From positions 52,849 to 116,848 of the forward strand of contig DATNFO010000059.1 of assembly GCA_035606355.1 (NCBI GenBank): DNA of 64,000 nt. The letters run 5' to 3'. This document shows positions 24,986 to 32,953 of the stretch, piece by piece. This DNA is from Sulfopaludibacter sp035606355 (GTDB lineage Bacteria > Acidobacteriota > Terriglobia > Bryobacterales > Bryobacteraceae). Made by a program: the position numbers and the translations under genes. Position 1 is the first letter of the stretch. Each line of letters starts with the position of its first letter. The notes beneath the pieces were generated by a model. The model made no database searches, was not told the origin of the DNA, and saw only the letters and a program-made list of their open reading frames with translations.

Positions 24986-27636
24986 CGGCGTTGCGCGTGT
25001 TGTGGCACAGGGTGGCGGCGCTCTTTCGGCCGCGAACGCTCGAACGCGACCTCGACGACGAGCTTCAGTTCCATCTCGCAATGGAAATCGCGGAAAACGT
25101 GCGGCGCGGCATGAACGCGCGGGACGCACGCTCGGCCGCCCTCCGGCATTTTGGAGGCATCGCCGCCATCAAGGAAACGTATCGCGACACTCGGGGGCTG
25201 CCAATGATTGAAACGGCATGGCATGACATTCGATACGGCTTCCGGATGGTCGCGCGGAATCCGGGCTTTTCCTTTCTCGCGATTCTTTGCCTCACTCTGG
25301 GGATAGGCGCCACCACCTCCGTTTGCAGTTGGATCGAAGGGATTCTGCTGCGGCCGTTTCCCCTGGTGGCGCATCAGAACCGCATGGTCGCGATCAGCGG
25401 CTTCGATCGCAACGGCAGGACCAACGTCTCCTGGCCGGACCTGCAGGACCTCCGCAAAAACGCGACGCTCTTCGATACATTCATCGCCGAACACATCGGC
25501 GGCACGACGCTCAGCATCGGCAATCGCGCCGAGCGCGCGTCCGGCAGCGTGGTGTCGTCGAACTATTTCGACGCGCTGGGCATTCGCCCGATCATGGGGC
25601 GAGGTTTCGATCCGAGTGAGGACGTGGGCCACGATGCGCATCCCGTCACGGTGATCAGCTACGAGGCGTGGCAGGACCGCTACGGTGGAGACGCCGGCAT
25701 CATCGGCAAAACGCAGCGGCTCAACGGCGTGCAGCACACGATTATCGGAGTGATGCCGCAAGGATTCTCCGGCACCTTCGTCGGCTATGGCTTTCAGTTC
25801 TGGGTGCCGGCTTCGATGGAAGACAACTTCGAGGGCGGCGGTTTCAAGCTGGACAATCGCGGCGCGCGGTGGATCGAAGGATTCGCGTTTCTGAAGCCGG
25901 GCGTAAGCATCGAGCAGGCGCAAGCGGAGGTCTCGGCGATCGCGAAGCATCTGGAAGCGGCGTTCCCGGCCACGAATCGCGGCTTCGGGTTCCAGCTCTA
26001 TCCGCTGTGGCAAACGCCATTCAACGGCGCGGGCACTCTGCTGCCGACGCTCCGCATTTCATTCGTAGTCGCATGCGTCGTGCTGCTGATTGCATGCGCC
26101 AACGTCGGCAACCTGCTGCTGGTCCGCTCGTTTTCGCGGCGGCATGAGATGACGGTGCGCCTATCGGTGGGCGCGGGCCGCCTACGGCTGATGAAGCAGC
26201 TTCTCACCGAAGGATTAATTCTTTCCACCGCGGCCACGGCAGGCGGCCTGCTCATCGCCTATTGGTCCCGCGATCTGCTCAAAATGTTCTTCCCGCCATC
26301 GCCCGGAATCGTCATCAATTTTCCCGCCGAAATCGATTTCCGGGTGCTCGCGCTGAGCGCCGGAGTAAGCCTCATTACGACGGTGCTGTTCGGACTCGTG
26401 CCGGCGATGCAGGCGAGCAAGATCGATCTGGCGTCTGCCATTAAATCGGAATCGGGCGGAGTGGTTGGAGGTCGCGGAAAGGCCTGGGTCCGCTCCGGTC
26501 TCGTGCTGGTGCAGGTTTCGCTCAGTTTCCTGCTGCTGGTGGGAATGGGTCTGCTGCTGAAGAGCATGCGCGCCATGCAGGACGCGGACCCCGGCTTCAA
26601 CACCAAAGTTCTGAGCACGTCGGTGGACATGATGTCCGCCGGTTACGATCTGCCGCGCGCGCGCAATTTTCAGGATCAGGTGCTGAGCCGGATGCAGGGC
26701 GCGGGCGTTGACGCCGCGGCGTGGGCGCGTGTGACGCCGTTCAGTTATCGCTCCTATCCGGAAGCGGGAATCGCCGTCGATGGTTTCGTGGCGCAGCCCG
26801 GGGAGCAGCCCGTCGTCGCATTCAACGAAGTCGGAGCCGGCTATCTCGGGGTAATGGGGATCCCGCTGATTTACGGACGCGATATCGGGATCGAAGACAA
26901 TGAAACCGCGGCGCCGGTCGCGGTGGTAAATGAGGCGATGGTGCGCCGCTTCTGGCGCGGCGAAAATCCGGTAGGCCGCAGAGTCCAAGTGAAGGGTCGC
27001 TGGCTCCGCGTTGTGGGGGTTGCAAAAAACGCAAAATACTCCAGCATGCTGGAGAGCGACAAGCCGTTCTTCTACACGCCCCTGCGGCAGAGTGCGACCC
27101 TGGGGCAGTATTTGCAGATGCGAACGCGCGCGGGCGCGGAGAAAGTGGCGTTCGCTCTGGCGCGCGCGGTGAAAGGCATCGATTCCAATATGGCGCCCGG
27201 CGAAGTACTCACCTTGCGCGATCAGGTGGACCGCATGAATTGGAGCCGGCGCGCGGCCGTGAATCTGCTGGCCATCTTCTGCTGTATGGCGCTGCTGCTG
27301 GCGGGAATCGGACTGTATGGCGTGATGTCTTACGCTGTGTCACAAGGAACGCGGGAACTGGCTTTGCGTATCGCCTTGGGCGCGACATCGCGGCAACTGC
27401 TGCAGATTGTGATGTCGCAGGGGCTCAGGCTGGTGATCGCCGGAATTGCCGGCGGTATCGGCGCGGCCTTGCTGGTCACACGGCTGATGGGCAGTCTCCT
27501 GTATCGAGTGAGTCCGCGCGATCCGGTGGCGTTTGTGGCAGCGTCGCTAGTGATCGCAGTGGCGGCAGTGACGGCATGCTTCCTGCCTGCGTGGCGCGCG
27601 ACAAGGACCGATCCAGTGCGGGCGCTCCGGGAGTAA
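24982..27636 (+). CDS. MacB/FtsX-like permease, orphan (ADOP type)
   Basis: 884 residues. A cytoplasmic N-terminal prefix (E-R-D-L-D-D-E-L-Q-F-H-L; A-A-L-R-H-F-G) precedes W-H-D-I-R-Y-G-F-R-M-V-A-R-N-P-G-F-S and the first helix (L-G-I-G-A-T-T-S-V). A MacB_PCD periplasmic domain, three FtsX helices and a second periplasmic plus FtsX half follow, ending A-T-R-T-D-P-V-R-A-L-R-E. No ATPase gene adjoins it, the rule for this acidobacterial duplicated-permease family. The hairpin at 27652 follows the stop. It may act in export or as a mechanotransmission partner; the substrate is unknown. Confidence 0.92.
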   Translation: MTALRVLWHRVAALFRPRTLERDLDDELQFHLAMEIAENVRRGMNARDARSAALRHFGGIAAIKETYRDTRGLPMIETAWHDIRYGFRMVARNPGFSFLAILCLTLGIGATTSVCSWIEGILLRPFPLVAHQNRMVAISGFDRNGRTNVSWPDLQDLRKNATLFDTFIAEHIGGTTLSIGNRAERASGSVVSSNYFDALGIRPIMGRGFDPSEDVGHDAHPVTVISYEAWQDRYGGDAGIIGKTQRLNGVQHTIIGVMPQGFSGTFVGYGFQFWVPASMEDNFEGGGFKLDNRGARWIEGFAFLKPGVSIEQAQAEVSAIAKHLEAAFPATNRGFGFQLYPLWQTPFNGAGTLLPTLRISFVVACVVLLIACANVGNLLLVRSFSRRHEMTVRLSVGAGRLRLMKQLLTEGLILSTAATAGGLLIAYWSRDLLKMFFPPSPGIVINFPAEIDFRVLALSAGVSLITTVLFGLVPAMQASKIDLASAIKSESGGVVGGRGKAWVRSGLVLVQVSLSFLLLVGMGLLLKSMRAMQDADPGFNTKVLSTSVDMMSAGYDLPRARNFQDQVLSRMQGAGVDAAAWARVTPFSYRSYPEAGIAVDGFVAQPGEQPVVAFNEVGAGYLGVMGIPLIYGRDIGIEDNETAAPVAVVNEAMVRRFWRGENPVGRRVQVKGRWLRVVGVAKNAKYSSMLESDKPFFYTPLRQSATLGQYLQMRTRAGAEKVAFALARAVKGIDSNMAPGEVLTLRDQVDRMNWSRRAAVNLLAIFCCMALLLAGIGLYGVMSYAVSQGTRELALRIALGATSRQLLQIVMSQGLRLVIAGIAGGIGAALLVTRLMGSLLYRVSPRDPVAFVAASLVIAVAAVTACFLPAWRATRTDPVRALRE

Positions 27637-27651
27637 AGTACCGCGGGCACG

Positions 27652-27675
27652 GCGACAGCTCTGGAGAGCTGTCGC
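27652..27675. repeat. GCGACAGCTCT-GG-AGAGCTGTCGC hairpin between convergent genes
   Basis: Perfect 11-bp stem with a GG loop. It has the same central TCTGGAGA and trailing CGCTACT as the ACCGGTCT hairpins at 9428, 36091 and 36240, but both arms are changed in a complementary manner. It is likely a shared 3' element of the permease and the oxidoreductase genes. Confidence 0.75.
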
Positions 27676-27677
27676 TA

Positions 27678-28526
27678 CTAGCGCATTCCCTCGACTACTG
27701 CCGATAGGTCGGCGGCGGCGAAGCCTCGGTCCGCGGCTTCGTGGAAGCGGGCTTCGGCTGCCGCGGCGCTTTTCAGTTCCAGACCGGTGCGTGCGGCCTC
27801 CGCGGCGGCATATGCCAGATCTTTGGCCATCAAGTCGACCCGGAAATTCGTTTCGTAGGTGCGGCCTTGCATGCGTGCCGCGAGCGCCTTCACGATGGGA
27901 CTTGCGGGAGCGCCGCTGGTGAGGATCGAGACCGCCTGCGCCTGATCGAGCCCACAGCGCTCGATCCATGCGACGGCTTCCGCCAGCGATGCCGCCTGCA
28001 CGCCGCACATGAAGTTGTTGATCAGCTTCATGGCCGCGCCCGCTCCCGACGCGCCCAGGTGCACGATGCCTCGCGACATCGCAGCCAGCGCCGGGCGCGC
28101 GCGTTCCAGCGCCGCTTCGTCGCCGCCCACCAGAAAGAGCAGCTCTCCATTCGCCGCCTGCGGCTTGCTGCCGGTGACCGGCGCATCCAGGAGCGGGCAC
28201 CCGTGAGCGGCTGCCATCTGCGCCAGCTCGCGGACCCATTGCGGCGACACCGTGCTGCACTCCACCAGGACCGCGCCCTTCCTCGCCGCGGTCAGTACGG
28301 ACGTCCAGACGTCGCGCGATGCTGCATCGTCGGCAAGCATCGCGATCACGACATCGGCACCGCGAGCCGCGTCCGCGGGCGACTCCGCTACGGCCGCACC
28401 TTTCTCGCGCAGCGGAACCGTCCGCTCCGCGTTTCGATTCCACACGGTGACAGGGAAGCCGGCGCCCAATAACCGCGCGGCCATTCCCGACCCCATGGTG
28501 CCCAATCCGTTAAATGCGACCCGCAT
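27678..28526 (-). CDS. NAD(P)-dependent beta-hydroxyacid dehydrogenase (HIBADH / tartronate-semialdehyde-reductase-like)
   Basis: 282 residues. The N-terminal Rossmann motif G-L-G-T-M-G-S-G-M-A (family signature) is followed by D-V-V-I-A-M-L-A-D and D-A-P-V-T-G-S-K. The catalytic Lys and Asn appear in G-A-G-A-A-M-K-L-I-N-N. It reduces or oxidises a short hydroxy acid such as tartronate semialdehyde or 3-hydroxyisobutyrate. It is last in the four-gene sugar-acid operon; its ATG (28526) lies inside a GTGATG overlap with the preceding stop, and a GTG at 28529 is an alternative start. Context favours a role in carbohydrate-derived semialdehyde reduction. Confidence 0.88.
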   Translation of the reverse strand: MRVAFNGLGTMGSGMAARLLGAGFPVTVWNRNAERTVPLREKGAAVAESPADAARGADVVIAMLADDAASRDVWTSVLTAARKGAVLVECSTVSPQWVRELAQMAAAHGCPLLDAPVTGSKPQAANGELLFLVGGDEAALERARPALAAMSRGIVHLGASGAGAAMKLINNFMCGVQAASLAEAVAWIERCGLDQAQAVSILTSGAPASPIVKALAARMQGRTYETNFRVDLMAKDLAYAAAEAARTGLELKSAAAAEARFHEAADRGFAAADLSAVVEGMR

Positions 28527-29530
28527 CACTCAGCCTCCAGGGAAGCCACTGCGACCACCGCCGCCTGCGCATTCCCACGATGCACAGGATTGCGCAGCGG
28601 CCTGCCGTAGCCTTCAAAATGCACCTGCATCACATCGCCATTTTGCAGCAGCACGCCTTCGCCGAAGCTGAAAGCGTCCGCGCCGAAGTAGTGCACGTGA
28701 ACGTCGCCGGGCCTGCGGTGCAGCTCGAACTTGAAATGATGATGCTCCAGATTCGCCAGCGAGTGCGACATATTCTTTTCTCCGGACCGAATGGCGCGCG
28801 ACCACAATACCGCGCCGCCTCGCTCCACAGTGACTGCGCCCGGTACGTCGCCGAAATCCGCGCCCACCACGAGTTCGGGTCCGATGGCGCAGGTGCGGAG
28901 CTTGGACGCAGCCAGGTACAAATAATTCCGGCGCTCGAATTCATGATCCGAGAATTCGTTGCCCTGTGCGAAGCCGAGCCGCCGCGGCACGCCCGCGGAA
29001 TCCACCACGTACACGCCGGCGAGCTCCGGCTCTTCGCCGCCATCCCCGGCAAAAGCGGGAACCTCCAGCGGTTCCCCATGCGCGCGCAATTGCGTGCCGT
29101 TGCCCTTATAAAACCACTCGGGCGCCGCGCCAATCGCGCCCGCCGGCGGTTTGCCGCCCTCCACGCCCCAGCGGTACATGCGCATGCTGTCAGTGAGGTC
29201 TTCAGCCTTCGCATGCATGGCGTCGCGATTGTTGGCGCTGGCTACGTGCGTCAGACCAGTGCCGCTCACCAGGCACCGCGCCGGCTCAATGGGATGATCC
29301 ATCGGCGGCAGCAGGCGCCATTCTTCCGCGCCCGCGTACACTGCGTCGTAGGACAGCGTACGGGCGCCGGCCAGATCGCGCGCCGCCGCCGCGAGCCCGC
29401 GCCCTTCGCTGATGCACGCCTGCGCGAGCTCGTATACGGACGCGCAGCCATCCAGCAGAACCAGCCGCTGCTCATCGACGATGGCCACGGCGCGCGCGCC
29501 CTCGTTCTGCAACTGCACCAGCCGCATCAT
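28526..29530 (-). CDS. AraD1/GguC-like fumarylacetoacetase-family protein
   Basis: 334 residues. The N-terminus M-R-L-V-Q-L and the core S-G-T-G-L-T-H, F-Y-K-G-N-G, E-P-E-L-A-G-V-Y and N-E-F-S-D-H-E-F-E place it in the AraD1/GguC branch of the FAH superfamily. Relatives dehydrate 2-keto-3-deoxy sugar acids such as L-2-keto-3-deoxyarabonate. The metal-binding acidic residues E-x-E of the FAH fold are present. The gene overlaps its upstream dehydratase by 4 nt (ATGA) and is followed by the dehydrogenase. It likely performs the second dehydration after the enolase-family dehydratase; the exact sugar is not determined. Confidence 0.82.
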   Translation of the reverse strand: MMRLVQLQNEGARAVAIVDEQRLVLLDGCASVYELAQACISEGRGLAAAARDLAGARTLSYDAVYAGAEEWRLLPPMDHPIEPARCLVSGTGLTHVASANNRDAMHAKAEDLTDSMRMYRWGVEGGKPPAGAIGAAPEWFYKGNGTQLRAHGEPLEVPAFAGDGGEEPELAGVYVVDSAGVPRRLGFAQGNEFSDHEFERRNYLYLAASKLRTCAIGPELVVGADFGDVPGAVTVERGGAVLWSRAIRSGEKNMSHSLANLEHHHFKFELHRRPGDVHVHYFGADAFSFGEGVLLQNGDVMQVHFEGYGRPLRNPVHRGNAQAAVVAVASLEAE

Positions 29531-30717
29531 CGCCGCTCCTCGCGCGAGTCAATCACCGCGAAATCCTTCATCGCGTCCTCGCGAATCCTGAGGCCGAGGC
29601 CCGGCACATCATCGCGCAGATCGATAAAGCCATCCACGGGTTTCGGCTCGCCCTCGAAAATGTACCAGAACAGCTCATTGCCGATCTCAACATCGACGAT
29701 CGGGAAAAACTCCGCCATCGGCGAGTTGTAGCTGGCCATCACGACGTGGAAATTGTGCATCTGCCCGGCGTGCGGCACCACGGGCACAGAGAAGGCTTCT
29801 GCCATGGCCGCCACTTTGCGCGCCTGCGTGATGCCGCCGACGCGGTTGGTATCGAACTGAATCACATCCACCGCGCGCGCCTCCAGCAGATCGCGGAAGC
29901 CGTACGACGTGAACTCGTGCTCGCCGCCCGCGATGGGAATGCGCCCCATCTTTTTCAACGCCACGTATCCGCCGATGTCGTCGGGAATCACCGGCTCTTC
30001 CAGCCAGCGCAGGCGGAACGGCTCCAGCAGAGGCACCATTCGGCGCGCGTAATCCAGCGTCCAACCCATGTACGCATCGGTCATCACGTCTATGCCGTCG
30101 CCGACTGTCTCGCGCACGGTACGCACCAGATCGATATTGTGCTGCATGCCTTCCGCGCCATCCGCCGGACCCCAACCGAAACGCAGTTTCATGGCGCGAT
30201 AGCCCTGGTTCTTGTAGGCTTCCGCTTCGGCTGCGAGTTGCTCGAGCGGCGTGGAGTACAGGCGGCTTGCGTAGACGGGAATCCGTTGCTTGGTGCGCCC
30301 GCCCAGCAGGCGGAAGACGGGCTGACCGGCGGCTTTGCCGAGGAGGTCCCAGAGCGCGATATCGACGGCGCTGATCGCCGCCATGCCGATGCCTTTGCGG
30401 CCAAACGCCATGGTGTTGCGATACATGTGCTGCCACAGGGCTTCGACATCCCAGGGGTCGCGTCCCATGAGGATGGGGCGCAGGTAGACATCGACGATTT
30501 CCTTTGCCACGCGCGGCGCGAGCGCGGCGTTGCCGATGCCGATGTGACCGGAATCGGTGAACACTTCGACGATGAGCCAGCCGTGGAAGCGGAAGCTTGC
30601 CATGGAATCCGAGGGTAGCTCCAGCAGGTCCATCGGATTGGTGCAGAAGTGGGGCAGCGGGGGAACTGTGTGTCCCCGCCACTCCACCACGCGCGTACGA
30701 ATTTCTGTGATCTTCAA
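29527..30717 (-). CDS. Enolase-superfamily sugar-acid dehydratase (L-rhamnonate-dehydratase-like)
   Basis: 396 residues. An N-terminal capping domain (H-F-C-T-N-P-M-D-L-L) is followed by a mandelate-racemase-type barrel: K-L-R-F-G-W-G-P-A-D-G (compare K-x-x-x-x-W-G-P-x-D-G of rhamnonate dehydratase), metal ligands in M-T-D-A-Y, W-L-E-E-P and G-G-E-H-E, and the catalytic V-V-P-H-A-G. It would convert a C5/C6 aldonate to its 2-keto-3-deoxy acid. The start is a TTG at 30717 within a TTGA overlap with the MFS gene stop, an uncommon codon here supported by the coupling and by the M/L-K-I-T-E-I-R start. Confidence 0.88.
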   Translation of the reverse strand: MKITEIRTRVVEWRGHTVPPLPHFCTNPMDLLELPSDSMASFRFHGWLIVEVFTDSGHIGIGNAALAPRVAKEIVDVYLRPILMGRDPWDVEALWQHMYRNTMAFGRKGIGMAAISAVDIALWDLLGKAAGQPVFRLLGGRTKQRIPVYASRLYSTPLEQLAAEAEAYKNQGYRAMKLRFGWGPADGAEGMQHNIDLVRTVRETVGDGIDVMTDAYMGWTLDYARRMVPLLEPFRLRWLEEPVIPDDIGGYVALKKMGRIPIAGGEHEFTSYGFRDLLEARAVDVIQFDTNRVGGITQARKVAAMAEAFSVPVVPHAGQMHNFHVVMASYNSPMAEFFPIVDVEIGNELFWYIFEGEPKPVDGFIDLRDDVPGLGLRIREDAMKDFAVIDSREERR

Positions 30718-31919
30718 CTCTTCACCTCTGCGAATTGCGGCATGGGCGCGACGCGCCGTACCGTCAGGAGAATTACTAAAAAAGCGAGGGCGTGAAACGA
30801 GCCGACCGCCGCGAAGATTGTTCCGTAGCCGAAGCCGTGGTCCAGCAGATAGCCGGCGATGGTGCCGAAAACCGCTCCGCCGATCGCGCCGCCGAAGCCA
30901 ACCATCCCGGCAACACTGCCGACCGCGCGGCGCGGAAACAGGTCGGCAGGCAGGATCATCACGAGCGTCGACCAGGATTGCTGACCAAAGAAAGCGATGC
31001 TGAAAAGCGCCAGCGCCATCGTCACCGGTACGTGCGTCACGAAGACGATCCCCGGCATGAGCGCCGCACTCAGGCCGAGAGCGAGTTTACGCGAGAAATT
31101 CACGGAGCGGCCGCGGCGGATCAGCGTGCTCGAAAGCCAGCCGCCGCACAAACTGCCCGCGCCGGAGAACGCATAGGGAATCCAGGCAAACGTGCCGACC
31201 GCCTTCACGTCGAAGCCGCGCGCATCATAGAGGTACTTGGGCAGCCAGAACAGGTAGAAATACCAGGCGGCATCGCTCAAGAACTTGGCGCAGACCAGTC
31301 CCCAGACCTGCCGATAGCGGAGGAGTCGCCGCCACTCTCCGCGAACGGCGGCCTCCGTAATGCCGGCTGCCGGACGATAACGCGCCCACCAGAATGCGGT
31401 CCAAATCAGGCCTGTCGCGCCCGAGAGGAAGAACACCCAGCGCCAGTTCAAGGACCCGATGATCCAGGCGATGGCGGGGGGCGCCGCAACCGCGCCGACC
31501 GCGGTGCCGGCATTGATGATTCCCATTGCCGTGGAGCGCTCATGCACCGGGAACCACTCGGCGACCGCTTTGGTTGCGGCCGGAAATCCGCCGCCTTCGC
31601 CGAGTCCCAGCAAGAGGCGGCTGACGGCCAGCATTCCGAAGCCCGCCGCGAGTCCGTGACTCGCGCAAGCGAGCGACCACCACAGCATGACGAGGGTGAA
31701 GCCGATGCGAGTTCCAAAGGCGTCGATGAGTTTGCCGCCGCCCGCGTACATGGCTGCGTAGGCGAGCAGGAAGCAGGTTTGGAGCTCTGAAAACTGCGTG
31801 TTCGTGATGGGAATTTCGCGCTGAATGGCGGCGATCGCAACGGGGAGCGTCTGCCGGTCAAAATAGCTGATGGCAATCGCCGCGCAAATCAAGCTGCAAA
31901 CTCGCCATCTCTCGCTCAT
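30714..31919 (-). CDS. MFS transporter, sugar-acid (ACS/hexuronate) type
   Basis: 401 residues from ATG 31919 (M-S-E-R-W-R-V). Twelve helices are predicted. Family marks include Y-F-D-R-Q-T-L-P-V-A near helix 1, R-L-L-L-G-L-G-E-G-G-G-F-P-A-A, and W-F-P-V-H-E-R-S-T-A, typical of the anion:cation symporter branch that imports hexuronates, galactonate and tartrate. It is first gene of the operon. The frame is open up to 32216, but that stretch is the long inverted repeat (L-P-L-P-H-G-R-G-S-V when translated) and is not part of the protein. A GGGAGGA lies unusually close (1-2 nt) to the ATG. Confidence 0.9.
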   Translation of the reverse strand: MSERWRVCSLICAAIAISYFDRQTLPVAIAAIQREIPITNTQFSELQTCFLLAYAAMYAGGGKLIDAFGTRIGFTLVMLWWSLACASHGLAAGFGMLAVSRLLLGLGEGGGFPAATKAVAEWFPVHERSTAMGIINAGTAVGAVAAPPAIAWIIGSLNWRWVFFLSGATGLIWTAFWWARYRPAAGITEAAVRGEWRRLLRYRQVWGLVCAKFLSDAAWYFYLFWLPKYLYDARGFDVKAVGTFAWIPYAFSGAGSLCGGWLSSTLIRRGRSVNFSRKLALGLSAALMPGIVFVTHVPVTMALALFSIAFFGQQSWSTLVMILPADLFPRRAVGSVAGMVGFGGAIGGAVFGTIAGYLLDHGFGYGTIFAAVGSFHALAFLVILLTVRRVAPMPQFAEVKS

Positions 31920-31967
31920 TCCTCCCAATGGTACAACCAATAGGGCCGGATTTTGGACTTCAATTGC

Positions 31968-32165
31968 CGCTCCCCTCACGGGGTTGTGAAAAATATAGAA
32001 TTGCTTTTTGCCGCGTTCAAACGCACTCGCATCCCCGGCACCTTTTACCGCTCCCTTACCGTCACGGCTCCGTATGTGCTTCATTCTGCTAACGGAGCCG
32101 CGACCGTGAGGGAGCGGTAAAAGGTGCTTCGAAAGGCGAATGGAGCGCGATGAGAGCGACAGCCG
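31968..32165. repeat. Long nested inverted repeat, copy A
   Basis: Core arms 32039-32075 and 32088-32126 form a ~37-bp imperfect hairpin (left arm begins CACCTTTTACCGCTCCC). Outer parts carry GTGAAAAATAT and CGAAAGGCGAATGGAGCGCG modules shared with copies at 54181, 59830 and 63571. It sits in the divergent region between the sugar-acid operon and its GntR regulator, which holds no gene. Confidence 0.8.
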
Positions 32166-32198
32166 GTGCGCGATGAGCCCGTTGCAACTCAACAGCGC

Positions 32199-32204
32199 TA
32201 CAAT
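32199..32204 (+). promoter_or_regulatory. TACAAT box before the GntR regulator gene
   Basis: TACAAT ends 11 nt before the ATG at 32216, with no Shine-Dalgarno between. It probably gives a very short or absent leader. No clear -35 element is seen. Confidence 0.35.
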
Positions 32205-32215
32205 TGGACGAGCCA

Positions 32216-32953
32216 ATGCACCCCGCCCCGCGCAAGCCGGACATTACGAACAGGCTGCTTTCCACCTTCAAACAACTCATCTCCGAGGGGACGCTTGCGC
32301 CCGGAACGCGGCTGCCTGCCGAGCGCCAAATGGCGACCAATCTGAACGTCAGCCGCGGCTCTTTGCGGCAGGCGCTGAAAATGCTTGAAGTGATGGGCGT
32401 GGTCTCGCAGCGCGTCGGCGATGGGACGTACTTAAACAGCGCCGCGCCCTCCATTCTCGCCGAGCCGATGAAGTTTCTGATGCTGCTGGACGGCATCACG
32501 TTCGAGGAACTCATCGAAGCGAGGCTGATCGTCGAGCCCGAACTTGCCGCCCGCGCCGCCGAACGCGCGACGCCCGCCTCCATTGCCGCTCTTCGCGAAT
32601 CGCTGCGGCGGATGCGCGATGAAACGGCTCCGCGCTCCGCCATCATTGAAGAAGATCTCTACTTCCACCGCACCATTTTTGAGATGGCGGACAATCGCGT
32701 GTGCACGCTGATGTTCTCCATCGTCCATGAGATGCTGCACAACCTGATGGCGATCACGTCGCAAATGGTGGGCCTGGAACATACGCTGAAGCTGCATACT
32801 CGCATTTACCACGCCATCCGTAAACAGGATTCCGCGGAAGCTCGCGCACGCATGTCCGCGCACCTGATCGATGCGGGCTGCCTGCTACGCCGTTCTCAAC
32901 AACAATCCGAACGACGGGTTCGCCTGTCGAAGTTTAAGCCGATACACAAATGA
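32216..32953 (+). CDS. GntR-family (FadR-type) transcriptional regulator
   Basis: 245 residues. The winged helix shows I-S-E-G-T-L-A-P-G-T-R-L-P-A-E-R-Q-M-A and V-S-R-G-S-L-R-Q-A-L-K-M-L-E-V-M-G-V-V, the standard GntR signature. An all-helical FCD ligand domain follows (E-A-R-L-I-V-E-P-E-L-A; D-L-Y-F-H-R-T-I-F; H-x-x-I-Y-H-A-I), with the Asp/His residues that usually bind a metal and a carboxylate ligand. It is divergent from the sugar-acid operon, so it is the obvious candidate repressor, sensing a sugar acid. The stop overlaps the GH39-like gene start (ATGA). Confidence 0.92.
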   Translation: MHPAPRKPDITNRLLSTFKQLISEGTLAPGTRLPAERQMATNLNVSRGSLRQALKMLEVMGVVSQRVGDGTYLNSAAPSILAEPMKFLMLLDGITFEELIEARLIVEPELAARAAERATPASIAALRESLRRMRDETAPRSAIIEEDLYFHRTIFEMADNRVCTLMFSIVHEMLHNLMAITSQMVGLEHTLKLHTRIYHAIRKQDSAEARARMSAHLIDAGCLLRRSQQQSERRVRLSKFKPIHK

